Shown here piece by piece: positions 34,319 through 45,111 of a stretch of DNA of 64,000 bases. The translations under genes and the position numbers were made by a program. This stretch comes from AC-32 sp963755635. GTDB lineage: Bacteria > Actinomycetota > Thermoleophilia > Gaiellales > Gaiellaceae. The DNA is taken from the NCBI GenBank assembly GCA_963755635.1, contig CAVWKS010000021.1, positions 52,270 through 116,269 on the forward strand, in the 5' to 3' direction. Each line of letters starts with the position of its first letter. The stretch's first letter is position 1. The notes below the pieces were generated by a model. It saw only the letters and a list, made by a program, of their open reading frames with translations. It did not search any database and was not told where the DNA came from.

Positions 34319-35983
34319 ATGAGATCTCGGAACCGGTGGACGTGGTTCCTCGTACTCGCCGCCCTCGTCGGTGCGTTCGCGCTCGTCGCGGCGGGCTGCG
34401 GTGGCGGCAGCAAGAACAGCAGCTCGACCACCACGGGCGGTAGCAGCACGGGCGGCGGCAAGAAGTTCGCCGTCTTCCACGTCGTCTACGACACCGGCAC
34501 CGACTACCTCGACCCCGGTCTGTCGTACACCGTCCAGGGTTGGGGCGCGATGTGGCACGTCTACCTCCCGCTCCTCACCTACAAGGACGTCGGCGGCCCT
34601 GATGGGGCAACGATCGTACCGGCGCTCGCGCAGGCTCTTCCGACCGTCAGCAACGGTGGCAAGACCTACAAGCTGAAGCTGCGCTCCGGGCTCCAGTACT
34701 CGGACGGCACGGCGGTGAAGGCAAGCGACTTCAAGTACGCGATCAAGCGCCTGTTCCAGATCGACTCGCCGGGCGTCGGCTTCTTCACCAACATCGTCGG
34801 CGCGGACACCTTCGCGAAGACGAAGAAGGGCGACATCTCCGGAATCGTCACGAACGACAGCACGGGCGACATCTCGATCACGCTGACTGCGCCCCAGGGC
34901 GATTTCGAGAACATCCTCGCGACGACGTTCGCCGCACTCGTACCGGCTGGCACGCCGGCGAAGGACCAGTCGACCCACCCGATCCCGTCGACAGGCCCGT
35001 ACATGATCGAGAGCTACCAGCCGAACAAGCAGTTCGTGCTCGTGCGGAACCCGCAGTACAAGCACATCGACGGGCTCGTTGACGGAAACCCGGACAAGGT
35101 CGTCTTCAAGATCGTCGAGGACGACGCGGCCGCGCTCCAGCAGGTGATCAACAACCAGAGCGACTGGGACTTCCACCCGATCCCGACCGACCGGCTGGCA
35201 AGCGTGCAGAGCAAGTACGGCGACCGGCTGAAGATCTACACGCCGGCGAACACCTACTACTTCTTCATGAACACGCGCGTGAAGCCGTTCACGAGCCTCA
35301 AGGTGCGGCAGGCGGTGAACTACGGGATTGACCGCCAGGCGCTCGTCCGCGTCTTCGGCGGCCTCGCGACGCCGACCCAGAACGTGCTCCCGCCGACGTA
35401 CCCGCAGTACAAGAAGATCAACATGTACCCGCACGACCTGGCGAAGGCGAAGCAGCTCGTGCAGCAGTCGGGCATGGCGGGCACGAAGGTCACCGTCTGG
35501 GGCTCGAACCGTGCGACCTCAAAGGCACCGGTCGAGTACTACACGGATGCCCTGAACAAGATGGGGTTCAAGGCCACGCCGAAGATCATCGACGCGTCGA
35601 TCTACTGGACGACGATCGGCAACCAGGCCACGAAGGCCCAGACCGGCTTCGCCGACTGGTTCCAGGACTACCCGCATCCGCTCGACTGGTTCGACGTGCT
35701 GCTGAACGGCACCCGGATCACCCAGACTCACAACAACAACTACTCGAATGCGAACGTCTCGGCGATCAACAAGAAGATCGCCGAGCTGAAGCTCAAGCCG
35801 TCGCTCGACTCCGCGACGAACGACCAGTGGGCTCAGGTCGACAAGATGGTCGCCGACAACGCCCTCTGGGCGCCGTACGTGAACCGTCAGTTCACCGACT
35901 TCTTCGCGAGTCGGGTGGACACGAGCTGCTACGTCAACCACGTGCTCTACCAGTTCGACTACGCGACGATCTGCGTGAAGTAG
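34319..35983 (+). CDS. Oligopeptide/dipeptide ABC transporter substrate-binding lipoprotein
   Basis: 554 residues. ATG 34319 follows GGAGG (34308-34312). The lipoprotein signal is MRSRNRWTWFLVLAALVGAFALVAAGCGGG (Cys in VAAGC), followed by a Ser/Thr/Gly linker. The body is an SBP_bac_5 family 5 protein: YTVQGWGAMWHVYLPLLTYKD, YKLKLRSGLQYSDGTAVKASDFKYAIKRLF, STGPYMIESYQPNKQFVLVRNP and VRQAVNYGIDRQALV. It captures peptides or similar ligands outside the membrane for the transporter encoded downstream. A hairpin terminator after it separates it from the permease genes and may allow higher expression of the binding protein. Confidence 0.92.
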   Translation: MRSRNRWTWFLVLAALVGAFALVAAGCGGGSKNSSSTTTGGSSTGGGKKFAVFHVVYDTGTDYLDPGLSYTVQGWGAMWHVYLPLLTYKDVGGPDGATIVPALAQALPTVSNGGKTYKLKLRSGLQYSDGTAVKASDFKYAIKRLFQIDSPGVGFFTNIVGADTFAKTKKGDISGIVTNDSTGDISITLTAPQGDFENILATTFAALVPAGTPAKDQSTHPIPSTGPYMIESYQPNKQFVLVRNPQYKHIDGLVDGNPDKVVFKIVEDDAAALQQVINNQSDWDFHPIPTDRLASVQSKYGDRLKIYTPANTYYFFMNTRVKPFTSLKVRQAVNYGIDRQALVRVFGGLATPTQNVLPPTYPQYKKINMYPHDLAKAKQLVQQSGMAGTKVTVWGSNRATSKAPVEYYTDALNKMGFKATPKIIDASIYWTTIGNQATKAQTGFADWFQDYPHPLDWFDVLLNGTRITQTHNNNYSNANVSAINKKIAELKLKPSLDSATNDQWAQVDKMVADNALWAPYVNRQFTDFFASRVDTSCYVNHVLYQFDYATICVK

Positions 35984-36011
35984 CGCGCGCAGATCCGACC
36001 GAAGCGTGACC

Positions 36012-36035
36012 GAGGGGCGCCGCGAGGCGCCCCTC
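36012..36035 (+). terminator. Attenuator/terminator after the binding-protein gene
   Basis: GAGGGGCGCC (36012-36021) and GGCGCCCCTC (36026-36035), loop GCGA, no T-tract. The remaining 36036-36193 shows only a TAGACT box (36176-36181) 12 nt before the next start. Confidence 0.65.
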
Positions 36036-36193
36036 GCCGTTCCGCATGGCTTTCGCGTCGGCGTGGTAGGAGAGGAGAGTGGACGGACGACGCGTCGAGA
36101 GCGTGGGCAGGCAGAACTGCGGAAACCCCTGCAAATCCGCGTCGGTTCTCCTCGTCCCGGCAGACGGTGCCCAGGTAGACTCGGCGGTCTCGC

Positions 36194-37291
36194 GTGGCTG
36201 AGCCGGCAACTGATTTCTCGCTCGACACCGCCGCCGTCCTTGCGTCCGAGGAGCACCGGGAGGCGATCACCGGACGCAGCCCGTGGTATCTCGCCTGGCG
36301 CCGCCTGCGCCAGAACTACGTCGCGTTGGCCTTCCTCGCGCTCTTCTTCCTCATCGTCATCTGCTGCTCGCTCGCGCCCGTGTACGCGCACCGCGTCGCT
36401 CACACCGGGCCGAACTCCACCCACCTCACCGACAAGGTGGTTGTCAGCGGGAAGGTCGAGGACGTCGTCTCGGCCGGAGGCACCTACACCGTCCAGATCA
36501 ACGGCCAGCCTGAGCTCCGCGTCCGGCCGGCCGGCCCGATCGGCCCGACCTGGTGGCACGCCCACGGCCGATTCGTGCTCGGGGCGGACCCGCTCGGCCG
36601 CGACGTCGCGGTCCGGCTCCTCTACGGCGGCATCAACTCGCTCATGATCGGCATCGGCTCGGCGCTGATCTGCGTGTTCGCCGCCCTGCTGCTGGCGCTT
36701 CTCGCCGGGTTCTACGGCGGGTGGGCGGACTGGGTGATCACGCGCTTCTTCGACCTGATCTGGGCGTTCCCCGTGATCCTGCTCGCGATCGCGCTCGGCA
36801 CGGCGCTCTCGATCAACGGCGTCCACTGGGGGCCGATCGTGATCCAGAGCGGCTCGTTGTGGATCCCGACGCTCGTGATCTCGTACGTCCTCATCCCCTA
36901 CGTCGGGCGGCCGCTGCGCGGGCAGATCCTTTCGCTCCGCGAGAAGGAGTTCATCGAGGCGTCGGTGTCGCAGGGCGCGCGGCCGTGGCGGATCATGCTC
37001 GCCGAGCTGATGCCGAACATCGCGTCGTCGGTGCTCGTCTTCTTCACGCTGATCATCGCGAACAACATCCTGACCGAGGCAGCGCTGTCGTTCCTCGGCG
37101 CCGGCGTGCAGCCGCCGAATCCGTCGTGGGGGACGCTGATCGCCGAGGGCCAGGACCGCATCTCGACCGCGCCCTGGCTCGCGATCGTCCCCGGCCTCGC
37201 GATCATTCTCACCGTGCTGTCGCTGAACATCTTCGGCGACGGCCTGCGGGACGCGCTCGACCCGCGCGCGAAGGTCCGGATGGAGCACTAG
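36194..37291 (+). CDS. Peptide ABC transporter permease (OppC/DppC type)
   Basis: 365 residues. Hydrophobic helices surround the binding-protein-dependent transport domain; the coupling EAA-type loop is EFIEASVSQGARPWRIMLAELMPNIASSVLVFF. GADPLGRDVAVRLLYGGINSLMIG is the standard start of the OppC transport domain, and SFLGAGVQPPNPSWGTLIAEGQ is a family hallmark. Between TM1 and the domain there is an extra extracytoplasmic stretch of about 65 residues (HRVAHTGPNSTHLTDKVVVSGKVEDVV and on), longer than in E. coli OppC. It overlaps none of its neighbours but ends 2 bases before the next permease gene. GTG 36194. Confidence 0.92.
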   Translation: MAEPATDFSLDTAAVLASEEHREAITGRSPWYLAWRRLRQNYVALAFLALFFLIVICCSLAPVYAHRVAHTGPNSTHLTDKVVVSGKVEDVVSAGGTYTVQINGQPELRVRPAGPIGPTWWHAHGRFVLGADPLGRDVAVRLLYGGINSLMIGIGSALICVFAALLLALLAGFYGGWADWVITRFFDLIWAFPVILLAIALGTALSINGVHWGPIVIQSGSLWIPTLVISYVLIPYVGRPLRGQILSLREKEFIEASVSQGARPWRIMLAELMPNIASSVLVFFTLIIANNILTEAALSFLGAGVQPPNPSWGTLIAEGQDRISTAPWLAIVPGLAIILTVLSLNIFGDGLRDALDPRAKVRMEH

Positions 37292-37293
37292 CC

Positions 37294-38247
37294 ATGCTTG
37301 CGTTCGTCATCCGCCGCTTCGTGGGCATGGTGCTCGTGCTGATCGCCGTCAGCTTCATCGTCTTCCTGATCTTCATCGTCGTCCCCGGGGGCGACCCGGC
37401 ACAGCGGATCGCCGGCCGCACCGCGACGCAGCAGAACATCGAGAACATCCGCCACGACTGGGGCTTCGACCAGCCGTTCTACGTCCAGTACAAGGACATG
37501 ATGCAGAAGGCGTTCACGAACGAGCTCGTCTCGTACTCGAACCAGACGAAGGTCGTCAGCCAGATCAAGCAGGGCCTGCCGGCGACGTTCTCGCTCGCGA
37601 TCGGCGCCGGGATCATCTGGCTCTTCTTCGGGATCGCCGTGGGGGTGATCTCGGCGGTGACCGCCGGGAGCTGGTCGGACCGCCTGGTCACGGTGCTCGC
37701 GCTGATCGGGATCTCGATGCCGGTGTTCTGGCTCGGCCTGATCGTGCGCTACTACCTCGCCGAGGGCGGGCTCACGACGTTCTTCCCGGACGGCGGCTAC
37801 GTGCCGCTGACGCAGGACCCGGCGCAGTGGTTCTCGCACCTCATCCTGCCCTGGACGGTGCTCTCGGTGCTCTTCATCGGCTTCTACGGCCGCGTCCTGC
37901 GCTCGAACATCCTCGACTCGATCAACGAGGACTACGTGCGCACCGCGCGCGCGAAGGGCCTCAACCCGCAAACGGTGTTGCTCAAGCACGTGCTGCGGAA
38001 CTCGCTGATCCCGATCGTGACCCTCTTCGGGCTCGACTTCGCCGCCGTGATCGGGGGCGGCGCGATCCTGACCGAGACGGTCTTCGACCTGCACGGGGTC
38101 GGCCAGTACGCGGCGCAGGCGATCGGCAGCTTCGACCTACCGCCGATCATGGGCGTGACGCTCTTCGGCGCCTTCTTCATCGTCTTCTTCAGCGCGGTCA
38201 TCGATGCGCTCTACGCCCTGCTCGACCCGCGAATCAGGGCCACGTAA
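37294..38247 (+). CDS. Peptide ABC transporter permease (OppB/DppB type)
   Basis: 317 residues, six predicted membrane helices. The N-terminus MLAFVIRRFVGMVLVLIAVSFIVFLIFIVVPGGDPA is typical of OppB, with GLPATFSLAIGAGIIWLFFGIAVG leading the transport domain and YVRTARAKGLNPQTVLLKHVLRNSLIPIVTLFGLDFA as the EAA loop. It pairs with the OppC-type protein to form the channel. ATG 37294 begins 2 bases after the preceding gene and its TAA overlaps the next ATG (TAATG). Confidence 0.93.
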   Translation: MLAFVIRRFVGMVLVLIAVSFIVFLIFIVVPGGDPAQRIAGRTATQQNIENIRHDWGFDQPFYVQYKDMMQKAFTNELVSYSNQTKVVSQIKQGLPATFSLAIGAGIIWLFFGIAVGVISAVTAGSWSDRLVTVLALIGISMPVFWLGLIVRYYLAEGGLTTFFPDGGYVPLTQDPAQWFSHLILPWTVLSVLFIGFYGRVLRSNILDSINEDYVRTARAKGLNPQTVLLKHVLRNSLIPIVTLFGLDFAAVIGGGAILTETVFDLHGVGQYAAQAIGSFDLPPIMGVTLFGAFFIVFFSAVIDALYALLDPRIRAT

Positions 38248-39271
38248 TGGCGGAGCGCCTGCTCGAGGTCGACGGCCTCAAGGTCCAGTTCGCGACCGAA
38301 GACGGGATCGTCCAAGCGGTCGACGGCGTCGACTTCACGCTCGAGCGCGGCAAGGTACTCGGGATCGTGGGCGAGTCCGGCTCCGGCAAGAGCGTCACGG
38401 CACTCACGCTGCTCGGGCTCACGCGCGACAAGAACACCCTCTTCGAGGGCGAGGTGCGCTACAAGGGCCAGAGCCTGCTCGGACTGTCGGAGGGGAAGCT
38501 CCAGCAGATCCGTGGCAATGAGCTGGCGATGATCTTCCAGGACCCGATGACGTCGATGAACCCGGTCTACCGGGTCGGCGACCAGATCGTCGAGGCGATC
38601 ACGACCCACGAAGACGTGTCGAAGCGAAACGCCAAGCGGCGCGCCACCGAGTTGCTGCGGCAGGTCGGGATCCCGAACCCGGAGCGCCGCGTCGACGACT
38701 ACCCGCACGAGTTCTCGGGCGGCATGCGGCAGCGCGCGATGATCGCGATGGCGCTCTCGAACAATCCGGACGTCTTAATCGCGGACGAGCCGACGACGGC
38801 GCTCGACGTCACCATCCAGGCGCAGATCATCGAGCTGATCGACCGGCTCAAGGACGAGTTCAACTCCTCGGTGATCCTGATCACCCACGACCTCGGCGTC
38901 GTCGCGGAGGTGGCGGACGAGATCCTCGTGATGTACGCCGGCCGCGTGGTCGAGAACGGCTCGAAGCGGGACATCTTCTACGACCCCCAGCACCCGTACA
39001 CCTGGGGGCTGCTCGGCTCGATCCCGCGGCTCGACCGGCCGAAGCCAAAGCGGCTGCACTCGATCCAGGGCAGCCCGCCGTCGCTGATCAACCCTCCGCG
39101 GGGCTGCAAGTTCCGTCCGCGCTGCCCGCACGCCTTCGAGAAGTGTCAGGAGGAACCCGGGCTCGAGAACCGTGTCGAGCAGCAGGGCCACCTCGACCGC
39201 TGCTGGCTGACCCTCGACGAGAAGCGGCGGCTGCGCGAGACGACGCTAGCCGGCGAGGCGCAGGAGGTCGC

Positions 39272-39275
<4 letters not shown>
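38247..39275 (+). CDS. Peptide ABC transporter ATPase (OppD/DppD type)
   Basis: 342 residues. Walker A GESGSGKSVT, Q loop MIFQDPMTSMNP, signature FSGGMRQRAMIA, Walker B VLIADEPTTALD and the switch His in LITHDLGVVAE are all present. The C-terminal OppD extension NPPRGCKFRPRCPHAFEKCQEEP carries the cysteine cluster (CxxRCPxxxxxC) that binds an iron-sulfur centre in this family. It hydrolyses ATP with the partner encoded next. Its TGA overlaps the downstream GTG by 4 nt (GTGA). Confidence 0.93.
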
Positions 39276-40391
<1,116 letters not shown>

Positions 40392-40418
40392 GTCTTCGGA
40401 CTAAAGCGGCGGTACACA

Positions 40419-40435
40419 GAGGCCGATACGGCCTC
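40419..40435 (+). promoter_or_regulatory. Palindrome at the start of the LuxR regulator gene
   Basis: GAGGCCG (40419-40425) and CGGCCTC (40429-40435) flank ATA and end directly before GTG 40437. It could be an autoregulatory operator or a translation-blocking hairpin. Confidence 0.45.
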
Positions 40436-40436
40436 C

Positions 40437-40766
40437 GTGGACGCTGCTGAGCGCAAAGAGATCCTGTCTCGTTACGTGGACCACAGCCGCCGCTTCGAGG
40501 CTGCTGCGAAGCGCCGCGGAGGCCAGGGCGCCGAGGTCATTCCGTTCAGCGGCCCGCTGCAGGAGCTCGAGCAGGAGCCGACTGCCCGCGAGATCGAGGT
40601 GCTTCAGCTGATCTCGGACGGCCTCGTGAACCGCGAGATCGGCGTGCGGCTCTTCCTCTCGGAGGAAACGGTGAAGTCGCACGTGCGCCACCTGCTCGCC
40701 AAGCTGCAGGCCCGCTCACGCGCGCATGCCGTTGCGGTGGGCTTCAGGCGCGGCCTGATCGCCTAG
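40437..40766 (+). CDS. Small LuxR-type HTH regulator
   Basis: 109 residues from GTG 40437. The C-terminal half is a GerE/LuxR HTH: PTAREIEVLQLISDGLVNREIGVRLFLSEETVKSHVRHLLAKLQARSRAHAVAVGFRRGL. The N-terminal 45 residues (MDAAERKEILSRYVDHSRRFEAAAKRRGG) are helical and charged with no receiver domain, so it is not a classic response regulator. It stands 45 bases behind the transporter operon and may control it. A palindrome touches the start codon. Confidence 0.8.
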   Translation: MDAAERKEILSRYVDHSRRFEAAAKRRGGQGAEVIPFSGPLQELEQEPTAREIEVLQLISDGLVNREIGVRLFLSEETVKSHVRHLLAKLQARSRAHAVAVGFRRGLIA

Positions 40767-40808
40767 CCGGCCCGGTCCAGCCGAACCTAGCCTTTTCTAC
40801 GCAAGTAT

Positions 40809-40846
40809 CCACATCCCTGTGGAAATCCCTCAACAGGGTGATGTGG
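40809..40846. repeat. Imperfect inverted repeat in the 40767-41039 intergenic region
   Basis: CCACATCCCTGT (40809-40820) pairs with ACAGGGTGATGTGG (40833-40846) apart from a 2-base bulge. A second repeat, TCACCC-AAAA-GGGTGA, lies at 41014-41029, 11 bases before the HD-GYP start, and is a candidate operator. No gene is visible in 40767-41039. Confidence 0.55.
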
Positions 40847-41039
40847 ACGAGCTGGGGAAAACGGAAGCTACGACTCCCCGTGAACGAGAGTCGCTACCAG
40901 AACTTGACGTTGCCAGCAACAACAGCGACGGAAGTGGCACGCGCGCAAGCAGGCCGAAGATTCTGCGAACGCATGTTTTCCTCCCTGGGGGACTAACGGC
41001 AAGCGTGACGGTATCACCCAAAAGGGTGACATTCAAGAT

Positions 41040-42449
41040 GTGCTCGAAGAGCCGCTCGCGCGACTGTTTGCTTTACAAACCCCTCTCGCGCCGCGGGATT
41101 GGCTCCTCGCGCTCTACACCAGCATGCTTGCGGCGTCGTTTGCCGCGGTCACGTGTGTGCTCGCGACAGATCGTCAAGTTGGAATCGGAGTCCCCTGGGC
41201 CATTACCGCTCTCGCGATAGCGGCAGTGGTTGCAGAACGCCAGAGCGTCCGCCTGAGTTCGCGAGCTGAGATCTCCGTGTCAGCACTTCCGATCGTTTTG
41301 GCGGCGGTCATTTACGGCCCTCTTGCCGCGATTTGCGTGAGCGCTGTGAGCCTGTTGCCGAGCCTCGGTCGACCCTATGGACGCTGGATTATCTGGACAT
41401 CCTCGCGGTCGCTCGCCGCCGGCGTGGCCGGAGTGATCGCACTGCGTCTAGATGGTTCGACGAGTCACGTATTCGGACGCGTTCTCGTTGCCGTCGCGGC
41501 CGCCACGGTAATCGAGCAGGTAGGCGACCTGTTGCTCGGCTCCGTCGCGGCCATTCTCCGCAAGGTGCCATTCATCGAGATCTGCCGTGCGGCAAGCACG
41601 ATGTTCCTCGCGATGCCGCTCTACATCCCCGTGGCTGCGCTGCTGGCCTATACGTACAGTGCTGTCTCTCCTTGGAGCGTCGCACTCTTTCTTTTCCCTG
41701 CGCTCGTGGCCCAGAAGTTGTTCCTCCTGTATCAAGAACAGCGCGCGACGTCCGAGGCGTTGGCGGAGGTCTTGGATCACCAGAAGCGCTCGCATCTTTC
41801 ATTTGCGTCGGCGATGGTTGCAACTCTCGACGCTCGCGATGAGTACACGGCAGGACACTCTACGGCCGTCGCAACATACGCGCGAGACATCGCTGAAAGA
41901 ATGGGCTTGAGCGAGGAGGAGCAGCGGCTGGCGCACTTGGCTGGCTTGGTTCATGACATCGGCAAGGTAGGTCTCCCTCCGGGCCTGCTCGAGAAGCCAG
42001 GACCGCTCACCCGCGCCGAACGTGTTCACATGGAAGAGCATCCGACTATCGGTGAGCGAATCTTGGCTAAGGTCGAGGACTACGCTGAGATCGCTTGCGT
42101 TGTCCGCTATCACCACGAGCGGGTCGATGGCAAGGGTTATCCGGAAGGGCTCGTCGGCCCGGAGATTCCACTTCTTTCGCGAATCATCGCGGCTGCAGAC
42201 GCTTACAACGCGATGACGTCAGACCGTCCATACCGTGACGCGATGCCAAGCCGCGTCGCGCGAATGAGGATGGCGGAGGGTGTCGACTCTCAATTCGACA
42301 CGGCGGTTGTTGCTGCTTTTGAAGCGGTACTGGTCAGCGCGACTGACAGCTACCGCACTGGCGACCTCTTCGGAACACGCACCTCGACGCGAGATTCGCA
42401 GTCCAATCGAGTATCGTGGATTGGCACGGCGCTTGCCGCCAATCGCTAA
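41040..42449 (+). CDS. Membrane HD-GYP phosphodiesterase
   Basis: 469 residues from GTG 41040. Residues 22-230 contain about six membrane helices resembling an integral MASE-type sensor. A short coiled linker (LLYQEQRATSEALAEVLDHQKRSH) leads to the HD-GYP domain: H273 in EYTAGHSTAVATYARDIAERMGL, the HD pair at 305-306 in LAGLVHDIGKVGLPPG, and the GYP at 366-368 in VVRYHHERVDGKGYPEGL. Such enzymes hydrolyse cyclic di-GMP. Base composition is visibly lower in GC than the flanks, and third positions are mixed. Its TAA overlaps the stop of the convergent MalT-like gene. Confidence 0.86.
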   Translation: MLEEPLARLFALQTPLAPRDWLLALYTSMLAASFAAVTCVLATDRQVGIGVPWAITALAIAAVVAERQSVRLSSRAEISVSALPIVLAAVIYGPLAAICVSAVSLLPSLGRPYGRWIIWTSSRSLAAGVAGVIALRLDGSTSHVFGRVLVAVAAATVIEQVGDLLLGSVAAILRKVPFIEICRAASTMFLAMPLYIPVAALLAYTYSAVSPWSVALFLFPALVAQKLFLLYQEQRATSEALAEVLDHQKRSHLSFASAMVATLDARDEYTAGHSTAVATYARDIAERMGLSEEEQRLAHLAGLVHDIGKVGLPPGLLEKPGPLTRAERVHMEEHPTIGERILAKVEDYAEIACVVRYHHERVDGKGYPEGLVGPEIPLLSRIIAAADAYNAMTSDRPYRDAMPSRVARMRMAEGVDSQFDTAVVAAFEAVLVSATDSYRTGDLFGTRTSTRDSQSNRVSWIGTALAANR

Positions 42450-45004
42450 CGATTCGAAGTAGTCGGCAGGTCGCCTATACCAGTTGTGGCTACGCGAGCG
42501 GCTTCGGTTCGGTTGCGGACGCCGAGCTTGTGGAGAATGTGGCGTACGTGGACCTTGACGGTGACCTCGCTAATGACGAGCACTTGCGCAATCTCGCGGT
42601 TCGTCTGACCCCTCGCCAGTAGCGCGAGAACCTCTCGCTCGCGAGGCGTCATATCGCCGGTGGTTGTCGGTTCCCGGTACTTGGTGCCGAGCCCACGTGT
42701 GTCGGCCCCAAAGGCGTTTCCTTGTTGAGCATTGAGTTCTCCAACCGTGTCTGGATTGAAGCCGCGCTCAACGAGAAACGCCCTGACTTCCGGATGGACC
42801 CTCGATGCTTGGACAACCACATCCAATGCGCCGGCTTCTGTACAGCGCGCATAGACCGCCTCCAGGTAGGAGCCAGCTTCGGGTTCGCCCAGGAGAAGAG
42901 CAGCAATCGCCTCGACCCAAGCAATCAGGAGCTGTGCGCTGAGCCAGCCGGTGGCGCCGCTGATCTGGCTCGCAAGCTTACGAGCTTCCTCTGGCTCGCC
43001 CGCAGCCGCAAGGGCGAGACCGCGCGTCGCTGAGTATTCAGCATGTCGTCCGATCGAGCCGCTCGGCGGCGGATCGTCGCGAACCGCCGAGAGTGCAGCC
43101 TCGACAGAGCCTTCCGCCAACAAGAGGCGACACCGCACGATCGCGGCGTTCGTTATCAGGTACGGCTCTCCTAACGCAGTGGCACTGTGTTCGATCTCTG
43201 ACAGAGCCGCATGCGCAGCGCCTAAGCGCCGAAGTCCAGTCAACGCAGCGACACGGCTGATTAGTGCATGCGGACGCACAAACGCGAGGTGTGACTCCTC
43301 GCTCTCGCGAATTGCTCCGTCAACAGCCTCTAAGGCGTTCGCGTACTGCCCCGCGAGGACTAGGACACCGGCAAGTCCCCGCCAGAACATTGATCTGGCG
43401 AGCGGATCCGTCGCCTCGCTCACAAGATCGCACATCGGGGCGGTTCGATGGAGTGCCTCTGCGAGCCCTCCATCCCAGAGCGCAACCGTGAGAAGACCAC
43501 ACGCTTTCCGCACCTCAGCGTCTCGGTCGAGGGGGCCGATTGCTTCGAACTCTTCCAAGAGTTCGCGCAGGTCGCTGTTTTCCGTGTCAGCCGCCAGGCA
43601 AAATTCGCCCCAGACAGCATTCCGAGCGTCCAGTTCGGTGTGAGCCGTTTCTCGAGCACGCCGAAGATGCCACTGGGCACGCTCGACACGGTCGAGGAAG
43701 TACGCGCATTGCCCAGCTCGGCAATGAGCGAGCGAAGCGAGCCGATCAGCTTGGGGAAGGTTGGCGGCGGCTGAGCTTGCGAGAAGAGCAGCTCGGTCAT
43801 ATTGCCCCTCGCGGAATGACAGGTCTGCCGATGCGAGGTCTAAATAAGCCGAAGTGAACCCCTTCTCGCGTGCGAACGCTAACCACTCTCGGACCGTCGT
43901 CAATTGCCCTTGGCTAGTTAGGGCATGTAGACCTTCTGAAATCAGCTCTTCGAGAAGATCAAGTCGCCCGTGCTCGGCAACCACCGAGAAGGCATCGTGC
44001 CAAAGCTGGCGCTGCATTAGAACTCGCACTGCCTTTTCGACTGCCAGGTCACGCTCCAGCGGATCGCTGCTCTCCAATTTCGTGAGGAGAAAGGTGCGCA
44101 TGAGTGGATGTACGGAGAGAAACTTGTCGTCGCGGGCGGGGAAGAATCCAGCCGCCGTTCCCTCGTCGAGGATAGCCTCGGTGTCAGCACCCAGAAGTTC
44201 CCGCGCAAGGGCGCGGTCGAGACTCGGGAGCAAAGCAAGCTGGAGCAGCGCTCTTCGCGCGTCTGGGCGGAGAGATGAGAAGAGTTCTTCCGCGAGAAAA
44301 TCGTGCAACGCGTCGGTCATCGCAGATTCCACCAGCGCATGAGCGGGAGCTCGGGCAGCTAGGCCGATCACGGCGGGCCAACCATTGGCGAGGGCGACTA
44401 GGCCATTCGCTGTTTCACTCATCCCGTCATCAAGAATTGCGTTCGCCTCGTCAGGCGTCATTGCGAGGACACTTGGTCCGAGTTCAAAGATGGTTCCGTA
44501 TAGGAGGTCCCGCGCCGATGTCCAGCTCGGTCGGACGCGGCTTGTTAGCAGTGTCCGGCGGCCAGCCAATAGCTCTTGTGTTAGGTCCTGAGATGCAGCT
44601 GACGTCAACAGGTGATAGTCGTCGATCACGAACCAAGCCTCGTCAGGCCACCCGGCAAGTTCTGCAGCAAGCAGCGCAGAGATCGTCTCCACCTCTTTCG
44701 CTGGCTCGCGGCTCGTTGGCAACCATTCTCCAAGTCGCCGGCCTGCACCTGACACGAGTTGTTTGGACGCCTCAGCTATCCCAAGCGCAAGAGCCGCGAC
44801 GTCGGCGGATGCTGCGCCGGCCCGGTACCAGGCATGCGGGCGGTTGGCTAGCCACTGGCGGGCAAGGGTCGTTTTGCCGTAGCCGGCAGGCGCCACGAGC
44901 ATGATCACTCGCGCTGAGGTTTCATCGAGCAGGCGCGTCAGCCTGGGGCGCTCGATGATGTGGCTGCGCCCAGAGGCGACCGTTGATTCTGCCGTCGTTG
45001 CCAT
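42446..45004 (-). CDS. MalT-like LuxR family ATPase regulator
   Basis: 852 residues. The N-terminal STAND ATPase has Walker A VAPAGYGKTTLARQWL (around residue 40) and Walker B-like WFVIDDYHLL. A long TPR-like helical region fills residues ~350-770. The C-terminus is a LuxR HTH: MTPREREVLALLARGQTNREIAQVLVISEVTVKVHVRHILHKLGVRNRTEAARVA. This is the MalT/LAL architecture in which inducer and ATP trigger oligomerisation and promoter activation. Lower-GC codon use, as in the neighbouring HD-GYP gene, suggests joint acquisition. ATG 45004. Confidence 0.88.
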   Translation of the reverse strand: MATTAESTVASGRSHIIERPRLTRLLDETSARVIMLVAPAGYGKTTLARQWLANRPHAWYRAGAASADVAALALGIAEASKQLVSGAGRRLGEWLPTSREPAKEVETISALLAAELAGWPDEAWFVIDDYHLLTSAASQDLTQELLAGRRTLLTSRVRPSWTSARDLLYGTIFELGPSVLAMTPDEANAILDDGMSETANGLVALANGWPAVIGLAARAPAHALVESAMTDALHDFLAEELFSSLRPDARRALLQLALLPSLDRALARELLGADTEAILDEGTAAGFFPARDDKFLSVHPLMRTFLLTKLESSDPLERDLAVEKAVRVLMQRQLWHDAFSVVAEHGRLDLLEELISEGLHALTSQGQLTTVREWLAFAREKGFTSAYLDLASADLSFREGQYDRAALLASSAAANLPQADRLASLAHCRAGQCAYFLDRVERAQWHLRRARETAHTELDARNAVWGEFCLAADTENSDLRELLEEFEAIGPLDRDAEVRKACGLLTVALWDGGLAEALHRTAPMCDLVSEATDPLARSMFWRGLAGVLVLAGQYANALEAVDGAIRESEESHLAFVRPHALISRVAALTGLRRLGAAHAALSEIEHSATALGEPYLITNAAIVRCRLLLAEGSVEAALSAVRDDPPPSGSIGRHAEYSATRGLALAAAGEPEEARKLASQISGATGWLSAQLLIAWVEAIAALLLGEPEAGSYLEAVYARCTEAGALDVVVQASRVHPEVRAFLVERGFNPDTVGELNAQQGNAFGADTRGLGTKYREPTTTGDMTPREREVLALLARGQTNREIAQVLVISEVTVKVHVRHILHKLGVRNRTEAARVATTGIGDLPTTSNR

Positions 45005-45074
45005 CCTGCCTGCCGGGCGCCGCAACCCCGCGGCCGTAGCGTAAACATGACCGCGCCTAGATGTCAGATGGAAA

Positions 45075-45107
45075 CCGCGCCTGCGACCCTGAGGGCCGCA
45101 GGCGCGG
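45075..45107 (-). terminator. Hairpin after the small LuxR gene
   Basis: CCGCGCCTGCG (45075-45085) and CGCAGGCGCGG (45097-45107) are perfectly complementary with an 11-base loop, just past the stop of the minus-strand gene. Confidence 0.65.
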
Positions 45108-45111
45108 GCCG

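Noticed and set aside
40767..45060. Prophage or integrative element
   Set aside because: No integrase, attachment site or structural phage genes; only a composition shift with two regulatory genes.
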